Origin: Pseudomonadota bacterium
GTDB taxonomy: Bacteria; Pseudomonadota; Alphaproteobacteria; Caulobacterales; Caulobacteraceae
DNA length: 7,026 nucleotides
Direction of reading: 5' to 3'
NCBI GenBank assembly: GCA_023445955.1
Contig: JAEXJH010000385.1
Location: 1 to 7,026 of the forward strand
Every line of letters starts with the position of its first letter. Position 1 is the stretch's first letter. Both the position numbers and the translations under genes were made by a program. The notes beneath the pieces are model-generated. The model did not search any database. It saw nothing but the letters and a program-made list of their open reading frames with translations, and had not been told where the DNA came from. Shown in pieces: positions 1 through 5,902 of this stretch.

Positions 1-585
1 CGCTTCGGCGACGCGTTGGGCGGCGCCGTCTGGAGCGAAGGCCGCGCGGCCATCGCCCCAGTCGAAAGTGAAGGCCGCGGGGGCCATGGCGCCGTCGGCG
101 CGGGCGACGATCTGGCCCTGGAAGCCGATCTGGGTCGCCACGTGCTCCAGCGCCTGTTGGGTGCGCTCTTCCAGCTCGGGCGAGACCCGGACGAAGATGC
201 GCGGTTGGGCCTCGACCTCGCGGGCCAGCGACTCCAGCGCCGCCGCGATCGGGGCCTCGGGGAAGTGATGCAGGGCCGCGTCGGCGATCTTGCGGGCGCA
301 GGCCAGGGCCAGCTGGGCCGAGCCCTCGCGGTGCTCGTGCGCCACGTGGGTCAGCGAGCCGAAGGCCTCGCGGATGGCGTGGGCCACGTCGTTTAGGGCG
401 TGGGCGGCCTCCTGCTCGGCGCGGGCCACGGCCGAGCGCTCGCCCTGCTGGTAGGCCTCGGCCTTGGCCGCCTCGACCTCCTCGAGAGTGAAGCTCTTCT
501 TCACCTTCGGCGGGGTGTAGGCGACGCCGCCGCGGTCGTCGAAGACCGTGTCGAAGCCGAATTTGCGGTGAGGGGTGTCCATCAT
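1..585 (-). CDS. flbE: FliH-like flagellar export ATPase regulator (FlbE), 3' end outside window
   Basis: 195 codons are visible, open to the left edge with no stop. FliH-family proteins bind the export ATPase FliI and tether it to the switch and export gate on the cytoplasmic side of the basal body. The N-terminus is short and polar. Residues about 34-63 form an Ala/Glu-rich helical stretch containing AYQQGERSA, which resembles the small-residue-spaced helix of FliH. A conserved-looking core follows with [17 protein letters not shown] (about 96-112) and [12 protein letters not shown] (about 129-140). Near the visible end comes WGDGRAAF, like the W-x-DG segment near the FliH C-terminus. It follows fliG directly, the usual fliF-fliG-fliH order. 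The start is the first of two tandem ATGs (583-585), 8 nt from a strong Shine-Dalgarno that begins inside the fliG stop codon. In C. crescentus the gene at this position is called flbE. The family call rests on motifs plus context, because FliH proteins diverge strongly. Confidence 0.82.
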   Translation of the reverse strand, partial: MMDTPHRKFGFDTVFDDRGGVAYTPPKVKKSFTLEEVEAAKAEAYQQGERSAVARAEQEAAHALNDVAHAIREAFGSLTHVAHEHREGSAQLALACARKIADAALHHFPEAPIAAALESLAREVEAQPRIFVRVSPELEERTQQALEHVATQIGFQGQIVARADGAMAPAAFTFDWGDGRAAFAPDGAAQRVAEA

Positions 586-593
586 GATGCCAT

Positions 594-599
594 CCTCCT
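594..599 (-). promoter_or_regulatory. Shine-Dalgarno of the FliH-like gene, overlapping the fliG stop
   Basis: On the minus strand TGAGGAGG joins the fliG stop (TGA, 599-601) to an AGGAGG-type ribosome site, with 8 nt before the ATG at 583-585. This spacing favours the first of the two tandem ATGs. It also rules out the out-of-frame ATG at 591-593, which reaches a stop after three codons. The overlap suggests that ribosomes finishing fliG reinitiate on the next gene. Confidence 0.75.
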
Positions 600-1621
600 C
601 AGTAGATCAGCTCGTCGTCGCCGCCGCTGCCGGCCAGCATGATCTCGCCCTTGGCGGCCAGGTCCTTGGCGACCTGCACCATGCCAACCTGGGCGGCGTC
701 GACGTCCTTCAGGCGCACGGGGCCCATGCTCTCCATGTCCTCGCGCATGATCTTGGCGGCGCGCTCCGACATGTTCGAGAAGAACATGTCGCGCAGCTTG
801 TCCGAGGCGCCCTTCAGGGCCAGGGCCAGCTGTTCCTTCGGCGTGCCGCGCAGCAGGGTCTGGATGCCGCCCGGGTCCAGCTTCGACAGGTCCTCGAAGA
901 CGAACATCAGGGCGCGGATCCGCTCGGCGGCCTCGCGGTTGCGCTCTTCCAGCGCGGCGATGAAGCGGGCTTCGGTCTGGCGATCGAAGTTGTTGAAGAT
1001 CTCGGCCATCATCTCGTGGCTGTCACGCTTGGACGTGCGCGCCAGGTTCGACATGAATTCGGTGCGCAGGGTCATCTCGATCTTGTCGAGGATCTCGCGT
1101 TGCACTGGCTCCATCCGCAGCATGCGGGTGACGCATTCCAGGGCGAAGTCTTCCGGCAGGCAGGCCAGCACGCGGGCGGCGTGGTCGGACTTCACCTTGG
1201 ACAGCACCACCGCGACGGTCTGCGGGTATTCGTTCTTCAGGTAGTTGGCCAGAACGGCTTCGTTCACGTTGCCCAGCTTGTCCCACATGGTTCGACCCGC
1301 GGGACCGCGGATCTCTTCCATCAGGGCGTCGACCTTCTCCTGGGGCATGAACGAGGCCAGCAGGCGCTGGGTCTGTTCGTACGAGCCCATGATCGCGCCC
1401 GTCGAGCTCATGCCCGAGACGAACTCGACCAGCAGCTCTTCGACGACGCTGGCCGAGACCGTGCCGAGGCCGGCCATGGCCTGGGAGACCTCTTTGATCT
1501 CCTCGTCGTCCAGGGCTTCCCAGATCTTGGTGTGGTCTTCACCGAGCGCGAGCAGAACGATCGCGGCCTTTTCCGGCCCCGAGAGGTTCTTGATATCGGT
1601 GACGGCGACTTTCATGGCCAT
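599..1621 (-). CDS. fliG: Flagellar motor switch protein FliG
   Basis: Complete, 340 residues, a typical FliG length. FliG sits on the cytoplasmic face of the MS ring, binds FliF through its N-terminal domain, binds FliM through its middle and C-terminal domains, and carries the torque-generating helix that meets the MotA stator. The sequence shows [17 protein letters not shown] (about 13-29) in the N-domain. [11 protein letters not shown] (131-141) is the family EHPQ motif with Tyr replacing His. The C-terminal charged helix lies in about 267-303, where K270, R287, E294, D295 and R303 line up with E. coli K264, R281, D288, D289 and R297; the Asp-to-Glu change at 294 is conservative. The ATG shares one base with the fliF stop (TGATG), implying translational coupling; a second ATG two codons in could also be used. 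The next gene's ribosome site overlaps the fliG stop. Confidence 0.97.
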   Translation of the reverse strand: MAMKVAVTDIKNLSGPEKAAIVLLALGEDHTKIWEALDDEEIKEVSQAMAGLGTVSASVVEELLVEFVSGMSSTGAIMGSYEQTQRLLASFMPQEKVDALMEEIRGPAGRTMWDKLGNVNEAVLANYLKNEYPQTVAVVLSKVKSDHAARVLACLPEDFALECVTRMLRMEPVQREILDKIEMTLRTEFMSNLARTSKRDSHEMMAEIFNNFDRQTEARFIAALEERNREAAERIRALMFVFEDLSKLDPGGIQTLLRGTPKEQLALALKGASDKLRDMFFSNMSERAAKIMREDMESMGPVRLKDVDAAQVGMVQVAKDLAAKGEIMLAGSGGDDELIY

Positions 1622-3288
1622 CAGTTCGACTCGTGCAGCCAGTTACGGAGGATCGCGACCGACTCTTCCGGATGCTTTTCGACGAACTCGGACACCCGCT
1701 TGATCGACGAGGCCTTAACCTGGCCCTCGATCTTGGCGATGTCGATGCGCGAGTCGATCTCCGACTGCGGACCGGCCGGGCCGGCGATGGCGATCGGCTC
1801 GCCCGACTGGTCGATGACGACCTGCTGCTGGGTGCCGTCCGACAGGGTGACCAGGCGGGTCACCGGCTGGCCGCCCGGACCGGCCAGGGCCATCTGGCCC
1901 GGCGCGGGAGCCGACAGGTTCTTGATGAACGGACGGACCGCGAACAGCAGGACCAGCAGGGCCACGACGCCCAGGATGCCCAGCTCGGCGAAGCGCATGA
2001 TGTCGTTCTTGTCGAAGCCCGACAGCAGGCCTTGCTTCTCCAGGCCCTGGTCCTCGGGCTGCGGGAACTTGATGTTGGTGACCTTCACCTGGTCGCCGCG
2101 CTGGGGATCGAAGCCCACGGCGGTCTTCACCAGCTCTTCGATCTGGGCGATCTCCTGGGCGGTGCGCGGGGTGTAGGCGCCCGGCTTGCCGTCCTTGCCC
2201 GGAGGGGCGGTGACGCCGTCGATGGCCACGGCCACGGCGACCTTGCGGATCGTGCCCGGCTCACGGACGGTCGTGGTGACCGACTTGGAGATCTCGTAGT
2301 TGGTGACGCTCTCGTTGGCGTTCGAGCGCGAGCCCAGTTGCTGGAAGCCATTGGCGGCGCCCTGGCCCGGCACGTTCGAGGTCGCGGTGACGCCCGAGGT
2401 GTCGTCGTTCTTGGTCTCGCTGTTGCCCTGCTCGTTGGTGCTTTCCGAGCGGACGACCTGGCCGTCCGGATCGAACTTCTCTTCCTGGGTCGTGACGCGG
2501 TTCAGGTCGAGGTCGGCGGTGACGTTGACGCGGGCCTTGCCCGGGCCGAGCACGCCTTCGATCATGTCCTTGACGGTCTTGGCGATGCGGGCCTCGGCCT
2601 CGGTGCGACGGTCTTCGGCTTCCTTGCCGGCCAGGCTGTCGTCCGACGGGGCCGACAGGGTCTTGCCGTGCTGGTCGATGACCGCGACCTTCTCGGCCTT
2701 CATGTTCGGGACCGACGACGAGACCAGGTTCTGGATGGCGCGGACCATTTCCGAAGCGGGCTCGCGAGCGCCGACGCCGATCGTGACGGCGGCCGAGGGT
2801 TGCTCGGCGTCTTCCTCGAACAGCTGGCGCTTGGGCAGCACCAGGTGGACGCGGACGCTGTTGACGCCCTGCATGGCCTTGATGGTGCGTTCCAGTTCGC
2901 CCTGCAGGGCGCGTTGACGGTTCAGCTGCTGGACGAAGTCGGTCTGACCCAGCGCGTTGTTGCCGTCGAAGATTTCGTAGCCGATGGAGCCGGAGCTCAC
3001 GAGGCCCTTGCCGGCGATCATCAGGCGGGCGCTGGCGACCTTGTCGCGCGCCACCATGATCGTCGAGCCGTCGCCCTTGGTCTCGTACTTGATGCCGGCC
3101 TGGTCGAGCGCCTGGGTGACGCTGGAGGCCTCCTTCAGGTCCAGGTTCGAATACAGCAGCTCATTGGGCTCCTTGCCCATGAACATGACGAGGGCCACCA
3201 GGACCGCGACGACGCCGGCGCCAACGCCCAGCATCGCGGCCAGACGGCCGACGCCAAACTGCTTGATTGAACCCAGAAAGCTTTCCAC
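1621..3288 (-). CDS. fliF: Flagellar MS-ring protein FliF
   Basis: Complete, 555 residues, the usual FliF size. FliF forms the MS ring in the inner membrane, the first platform for the basal body and the housing of the export gate. A first membrane helix lies at about 16-38, followed by the periplasmic YscJ/FliF ring-building domain (about 41-215) with [14 protein letters not shown] and [11 protein letters not shown]. The second part (about 230-405) holds a Ser/Thr/Asn/Gly-rich insert around 280-325, fitting the beta-collar region. A second membrane helix is at about 435-455. The cytoplasmic tail ends in [20 protein letters not shown], the FliG-binding helix. The start is GTG (3286-3288): an in-frame TGA lies three codons upstream, and the first internal ATG (residue 19) would cut into the first membrane helix. 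AAGGG and GAGG lie just upstream as ribosome-site candidates. First gene of a fliF-fliG-fliH-like operon; in C. crescentus fliF is an early gene activated by CtrA and repressed by FlbD. Confidence 0.97.
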   Translation of the reverse strand: MESFLGSIKQFGVGRLAAMLGVGAGVVAVLVALVMFMGKEPNELLYSNLDLKEASSVTQALDQAGIKYETKGDGSTIMVARDKVASARLMIAGKGLVSSGSIGYEIFDGNNALGQTDFVQQLNRQRALQGELERTIKAMQGVNSVRVHLVLPKRQLFEEDAEQPSAAVTIGVGAREPASEMVRAIQNLVSSSVPNMKAEKVAVIDQHGKTLSAPSDDSLAGKEAEDRRTEAEARIAKTVKDMIEGVLGPGKARVNVTADLDLNRVTTQEEKFDPDGQVVRSESTNEQGNSETKNDDTSGVTATSNVPGQGAANGFQQLGSRSNANESVTNYEISKSVTTTVREPGTIRKVAVAVAIDGVTAPPGKDGKPGAYTPRTAQEIAQIEELVKTAVGFDPQRGDQVKVTNIKFPQPEDQGLEKQGLLSGFDKNDIMRFAELGILGVVALLVLLFAVRPFIKNLSAPAPGQMALAGPGGQPVTRLVTLSDGTQQQVVIDQSGEPIAIAGPAGPQSEIDSRIDIAKIEGQVKASSIKRVSEFVEKHPEESVAILRNWLHESN

Positions 3289-3313
3289 GAAGCCTCACCC
3301 TTGATCCCACAGC

Positions 3314-3329
3314 CCTCCCGCGAGGGAGG
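3314..3329 (-). repeat. Small inverted repeat in the fliF leader
   Basis: CCTCCC and GGGAGG arms of 6 bp are separated by 4 nt and end about 26 nt upstream of the fliF GTG. It would lie in the 5' leader if transcription starts at the candidate promoter at 3361-3402. It could be a leader hairpin near the ribosome site or a protein-binding palindrome. In C. crescentus FlbD represses fliF, but I cannot assign this repeat to FlbD from sequence alone. Confidence 0.4.
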
Positions 3330-3360
3330 AACCGACGAAGCGAACGAGAACCGCCGCGTC

Positions 3361-3402
3361 GGTAGGCAGGATTTACCCAGTACAAGGTAAACGAGGCGTT
3401 TA
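3361..3402 (-). promoter_or_regulatory. Candidate CtrA-type promoter of the fliF operon
   Basis: On the minus strand there is TAAA (3399-3402), 7 nt, then TTTACC (3386-3391). This is one mismatch per half from the CtrA box TTAA-N7-TTAACC. It overlaps a possible -35 (TTGTAC, 3380-3385), and 12 nt further on is GCCTACC (3361-3367), partly like the Caulobacter -10. TTTACC also pairs as an inverted repeat with GGTAAA on the same strand (plus-strand TTTACC at 3372-3377). The block is AT-richer than its surroundings and sits about 75-115 nt before the fliF start. It is the only promoter-like stretch I see in the 271-nt gap. CtrA control of fliF is established in C. crescentus; the exact bases here are my reading. 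Confidence 0.5.
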
Positions 3403-3420
3403 TATTTGGGCCTGGAAGGC

Positions 3421-3435
3421 GGCGCCCGAGGCGCC
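3421..3435 (-). repeat. GGCGCC inverted repeat next to the sciP terminator hairpin
   Basis: Two GGCGCC hexamers are separated by 3 nt, each a palindrome itself. They lie directly after the short T-run that follows the larger hairpin at 3444-3471. The repeat may reinforce termination or may be chance in GC-rich DNA. Confidence 0.35.
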
Positions 3436-3471
3436 AAAACGCCGCGGCCGCCCCCTCTCGGGAGCGGCCGC
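3436..3471 (-). terminator. Terminator-like hairpin downstream of sciP
   Basis: Two 12-nt arms (3460-3471 and 3444-3455 in transcript order) contain GCGGCCGC and enclose a 4-nt loop. Read as minus-strand RNA, all 12 pairs form, with one U·G wobble, and the loop is GAGA, a stable GNRA tetraloop. Read as plus-strand RNA the same position is an A·C mismatch. After the stem come 4 nt and then TTTT (3436-3439). The hairpin starts 88 nt after the sciP stop and ends before the candidate fliF promoter, so it would separate the two transcripts. The U-run is short, so termination may be partial or Rho-assisted. Confidence 0.6.
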
Positions 3472-3559
3472 TGAACGTCTTCGAACCCTTGTGGCGCAAG
3501 GCCCGCGGGGTTTTCAGGAGCGTCGAGGGGTGGTCACATTAACGCACCCCTTTCGACTC

Positions 3560-3841
3560 TTAACGGTACTGCTGGATCCGGGTGGTCCGCAGGCCCGCCA
3601 GGCCGTGCCGATCGATCGACTGCTGCCAGCTGAGGAACTCATCGTTCGTCAGCTTGTAGCGATCGCAGGCCTCGTCGAGCGAGAGAAGACCCCCGCGGAC
3701 GGCGGCCACGACCTCGGCCTTACGACGGATCACCCAACGTTGGGTTTCCGGCGGCGGCAAATCCGACAGGGTAAGAGGCGCACCGGTCGGACCGATGACA
3801 TACTTTTCACCCCGGCTGTTCGTGCGCTGCTGTTGCAACAT
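3560..3841 (-). CDS. sciP: SciP, small CtrA-inhibitory DNA-binding protein (DUF1153)
   Basis: Complete, 93 residues. In C. crescentus SciP accumulates in swarmer cells and blocks transcription from CtrA-activated promoters, including flagellar genes and ctrA itself, which helps set the order of cell-cycle events. The sequence has the DUF1153 signature IGPTGAPLTLSDLPP (about 16-30), then RWVIRRKAEVVAAVRGGLLS (35-54) and LDEACDRYKLTNDEFLSWQ (55-73), which form a predicted helix-turn-helix. A basic tail (RHGLAGLRTTRIQQYR) follows. The start is the ATG at 3839-3841, because the family core follows directly and AAAGG lies about 9 nt upstream. An in-frame TTG seven codons earlier would add WERRKA, which looks non-conserved. 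The gene stands alone between the hook genes and the fliF operon, with its own promoter-like region upstream and a strong hairpin downstream. The identification rests on recognition of the protein plus its flagellar context. Confidence 0.93.
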   Translation of the reverse strand: MLQQQRTNSRGEKYVIGPTGAPLTLSDLPPPETQRWVIRRKAEVVAAVRGGLLSLDEACDRYKLTNDEFLSWQQSIDRHGLAGLRTTRIQQYR

Positions 3842-3882
3842 GGCTTTACGCCTTTCCCACAACCATCACTGTTGAGGCCTCA

Positions 3883-3913
3883 CTATAGGCGCCGCCTAAT
3901 AACAGCGACTTAA
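3883..3913 (-). promoter_or_regulatory. Candidate CtrA-type promoter of sciP
   Basis: On the minus strand TTAA (3910-3913), 7 nt, TTAT (3899-3902) is a CtrA-like box (TTAA-N7-TTAA) with one mismatch. GCCTATAG (3883-3890) lies 8 nt downstream as a possible -10, similar to the Caulobacter GCTANAWC type. Transcription would start roughly 35 nt before the sciP ATG. CtrA activation of sciP is reported in C. crescentus; the placement of the site here is inferred. Confidence 0.5.
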
Positions 3914-3923
3914 TCCCAATAGT

Positions 3924-3942
3924 AAAAGATGCCTAAACAGGC
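3924..3942 (-). terminator. Weak terminator candidate behind flgE
   Basis: On the minus strand GCCT-GTTT-AGGC (3931-3942) forms a 4-bp hairpin, followed after 3 nt by TTTT (3924-3927). The stem is short, so this would be inefficient. It is the only terminator-like structure I see between flgE and sciP, so read-through from the hook operon into sciP is possible. Confidence 0.25.
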
Positions 3943-3987
3943 TGGCTCCTTTAGCAGTCCGTAGTGTCTCGATGTGAAACACAAGAA

Positions 3988-4001
3988 TTAAAGAGCGTTA
4001 A
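3988..4001 (-). promoter_or_regulatory. Distal CtrA-like motif after flgE
   Basis: TTAA-N6-TTAA lies 9 nt after the flgE stop. The spacer is one base shorter than the usual N7. It shares GGGATTAA (distal plus-strand 3998-4005, proximal 3910-3917) with the sciP-proximal box and a similar following stretch (TCGCT/CGCTCT then TTA). It may be a second, weaker CtrA site about 90 nt upstream of the first. Confidence 0.3.
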
Positions 4002-4010
4002 TCCCTATGA

Positions 4011-5771
4011 TCAGCGCTTAATATTCAGGAGTTCTTCAAGCATCTGATCTGCAGTCGTGATGATTTTCGACGACGCCGAGTAGGCGCGTTGCGTGGTGAT
4101 CAGGCCGGTGAACTCAGTAGACAGATCGACCGTCGAAGCTTCCAGCGTCGAAGGAGCCAGCGAACCGGCGCCGCCCTCACCCGGAGCCTTCAGGCTGTAG
4201 GTGCCGCTTTCGTTGGTGACGCGGTAAGCATTGCCGTTGACGCCCTTCAGGCCGTTGGGGTTGCTGAAGGTGGCCACGGCGACCTGGGCGATCCGGCGGG
4301 TGACGCCGTTGTCGAAGATGGCCGAGACGTAGCCGTCGTTGTCGACCTCGATGTTGGTCAGGTTACCGAAGGCCGTACCGTTGGTGTTCACCGACTGGAC
4401 GACCGACTGGCTGTTGTACTGCGTCAGGCCGCCGGCGGCGTTGGCCAGGTCGATCTGGACGTCCTGGGTGTCGATACCCAGGCTGTCGGCCCAGATCGGC
4501 GGTTGCGGCAGCTGGGCGGCCGGCGGGGCCGGCTGGGTGACCAGCGGCGTGCCCGAGGCCTGGATCGAGATCGAGGTCGGGTTGGTGCCGCCGAACAGGT
4601 TGCCCGTGCTCTGCAGCTTGCCGTCGGTGGTGAACTTCACCAGGCCCGAGCTGATCAGGCCGTTGCCGTTATTGGCCAGGTCGCCCGGCTTGGCGCGCAG
4701 TTCGGCGTACCATTCGTTGGGGCCCGGGCCTTTCAGCAGCGACAGGGTGACCGTGCGCTGGCCGCCCTTGGAGTCCGACAGCGGGACCTGGATCTCGAAG
4801 TCCGGCTTGACGCCCTTGGTGTTGTCCTGGGCGTAGTCCGACATCGACCAGGTCGACGGATCGTACAGCTTGCCCAGCTTCACGTCGGCGTCGGTGGAGA
4901 TGCCCAGGTCGACCAGGTCGACCGTGTCGCCGGCCGAGTTGATCGCCGTGGTCGTGGTGTTGCCGGCCGGGGTGGCGGCGCCCTTGTAGTCGATCGTCGA
5001 GCTGACCAGCGCGCCGGTCGAGTCGTAGCCGACCTTGCCGCTGGCGACGATCACGCCGTTTTCCTTGATGTCGACCAGGTACTCGTTGTTGGCGCCGACC
5101 GGATTGGCCACGCCCGTCGAGCTGTAGACGACGTCGTAGTTGTGGTTGACCAGGGCCGAGTCCTGGACGTTGGTCTTCGACGGCGAGCCGGCGGTGCCGA
5201 CCTTGTACGAGACGGCGGCGGCGACCGGCTGTTCCGAGCGCAGGTTGGCGTTGACGCCGACGCGGGTGGTCTTCTCGGCCGTGCCGCCGACGCTGCCCAC
5301 GTTGATCGACGACAGCTGCATCAGGTCCGACGGGTCGGGCGTGATCTGGCCGCTGACCGGATCGGCCAGCCAGCCTTGCAGGTAGAGACCGGCGTCGTTG
5401 CGCAGGTAGCCCAGGTTATCCAGCTGGAACGAACCGGCGCGGGTGAACGAGCGGGTGTCGGTCGCCGTCAGGTTTTCCGGCTTTTCCGTCGTGACGAAGA
5501 AGCCCGAGCCCGAGATCGACAGGTCGAGGTTCGAGGTCGTCGACTGGGTCAGGCCCTGCTGGCTGACATATTGGTGCGTCTGGGCCTTCACGCCGCCGGC
5601 GCTGTAGGCCTGGTTCTTCGAGCCCGAGGTGACCAGGGTGGAGAAGTTGGCGCTGGAGCGCTTGTAGCCGACGGTGTTGACGTTGGCGATGTTGTCCGAG
5701 ATCGCGGCCAGGGCCGACGAGTTGGCGATCAGGCCGGAGACGCCGGCGAGCATGGCGCTGTTGATGCTCAT
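4011..5771 (-). CDS. flgE: Flagellar hook protein FlgE
   Basis: Complete, 586 residues. FlgE polymerises outside the cell into the hook, the flexible joint between rod and filament. The N-terminus carries the axial-protein signature SDNIANVNTVGYK (25-37), then LDLSISGSGFFVT (82-94), shared by hook and rod proteins. The C-terminal heptad-rich segment TGLITTQRAYSASSKIITTA (555-574) is the partner helix of the D0 core. Between lies a large Ser/Thr/Gly/Asp-rich surface region (about 150-540), longer than in enteric hooks (about 400 residues) and close to the long Caulobacter hook. A Pro-rich stretch (TQPAPPAAQLPQPP, 412-425) lies within it. No signal peptide is present, as expected for type III export. 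AGGA lies 8 nt before the ATG. In C. crescentus this gene (flaK) is the last of the hook operon after fliK (flaJ) and flgD (flbH), under sigma-54 and FlbD control. That promoter would lie beyond the right edge. Confidence 0.96.
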   Translation of the reverse strand: MSINSAMLAGVSGLIANSSALAAISDNIANVNTVGYKRSSANFSTLVTSGSKNQAYSAGGVKAQTHQYVSQQGLTQSTTSNLDLSISGSGFFVTTEKPENLTATDTRSFTRAGSFQLDNLGYLRNDAGLYLQGWLADPVSGQITPDPSDLMQLSSINVGSVGGTAEKTTRVGVNANLRSEQPVAAAVSYKVGTAGSPSKTNVQDSALVNHNYDVVYSSTGVANPVGANNEYLVDIKENGVIVASGKVGYDSTGALVSSTIDYKGAATPAGNTTTTAINSAGDTVDLVDLGISTDADVKLGKLYDPSTWSMSDYAQDNTKGVKPDFEIQVPLSDSKGGQRTVTLSLLKGPGPNEWYAELRAKPGDLANNGNGLISSGLVKFTTDGKLQSTGNLFGGTNPTSISIQASGTPLVTQPAPPAAQLPQPPIWADSLGIDTQDVQIDLANAAGGLTQYNSQSVVQSVNTNGTAFGNLTNIEVDNDGYVSAIFDNGVTRRIAQVAVATFSNPNGLKGVNGNAYRVTNESGTYSLKAPGEGGAGSLAPSTLEASTVDLSTEFTGLITTQRAYSASSKIITTADQMLEELLNIKR

Positions 5772-5826
5772 GACTGAATTCCTACTTCTGAATGGGGTTC
5801 GAAGGGTTCAGCGCTGTTTGCGTTTG

Positions 5827-5856
5827 GGTCCGGGGGAAGACCGTCTTCCGGGGACC
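5827..5856 (-). repeat. Long inverted repeat in the flgD-flgE gap (hairpin B)
   Basis: The outer arms GGTCC/GGACC (5 bp) and inner arms GGAAGAC/GTCTTCC (7 bp) nest around a single-base centre, with a small CC/CCC internal bulge between them. No T-run follows on the minus strand, so it does not look like a classical terminator. It may stabilise or mark a processing point in the hook-operon mRNA, or act as a protein-binding palindrome. It ends 55 nt before the flgE start. Confidence 0.5.
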
Positions 5857-5861
5857 GCGTC

Positions 5862-5878
5862 GGCGTCATTCTGACGCC
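5862..5878 (-). repeat. Inverted repeat in the flgD-flgE gap (hairpin A)
   Basis: GGCGTCA and TGACGCC are perfect 7-bp arms around 3 nt (or 6 bp around 5 nt), 24 nt after the flgD stop and 5 nt from hairpin B. There is no T-run after it. The pair of stems fills much of a 131-nt gap inside an otherwise tight operon. Confidence 0.5.
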
Positions 5879-5902
5879 CGTTCGATGGGGTAGTCCGGGG
5901 CC

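Noticed and set aside
575..2176. 533-residue plus-strand open frame spanning fliG and the end of fliF
   Set aside because: It crosses two real genes on the other strand, is His/Gln/Leu-rich and has no domain. Coding shadow.
1633..3270. 545-residue plus-strand open frame opposite fliF
   Set aside because: It is rich in Arg/Asp/Gly/Leu/Val with no recognisable domain, and lies exactly opposite a clear fliF. High-GC genes commonly leave such an antisense frame open.
3161..3499. Minus-strand frames running from the sciP-fliF gap into fliF
   Set aside because: They pass through the terminator hairpin and promoter region and then continue in the wrong frame of fliF, with Arg-rich, low-information sequence.
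3491..3506. Plus-strand TGGCGC followed by GC-rich bases as a sigma-54 promoter
   Set aside because: The -12 half (TTGC type) is missing and no gene on the plus strand follows.
3555..3559. GACTC (CcrM GANTC methylation site) next to the sciP stop
   Set aside because: It is the only GANTC I noticed in a gap, but it is about 150 nt from the candidate fliF promoter, and similar sites occur inside coding regions. No support for a regulatory role.
3491..3913. 140-residue plus-strand frame opposite sciP and both its flanks
   Set aside because: It runs across the sciP promoter region and terminator side without motifs; the minus-strand SciP is clear.
4089..5777. 562-residue plus-strand open frame opposite flgE
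   Set aside because: Low-complexity Arg/Val/Gly/Asp composition with no motif, and fully antisense to an unmistakable FlgE. Coding shadow.
5795..5809. Direct repeat GGGTTC-GAA-GGGTTC in the flgE leader
   Set aside because: Six-base units with one repeat; too short to separate from chance, and no known site matches.
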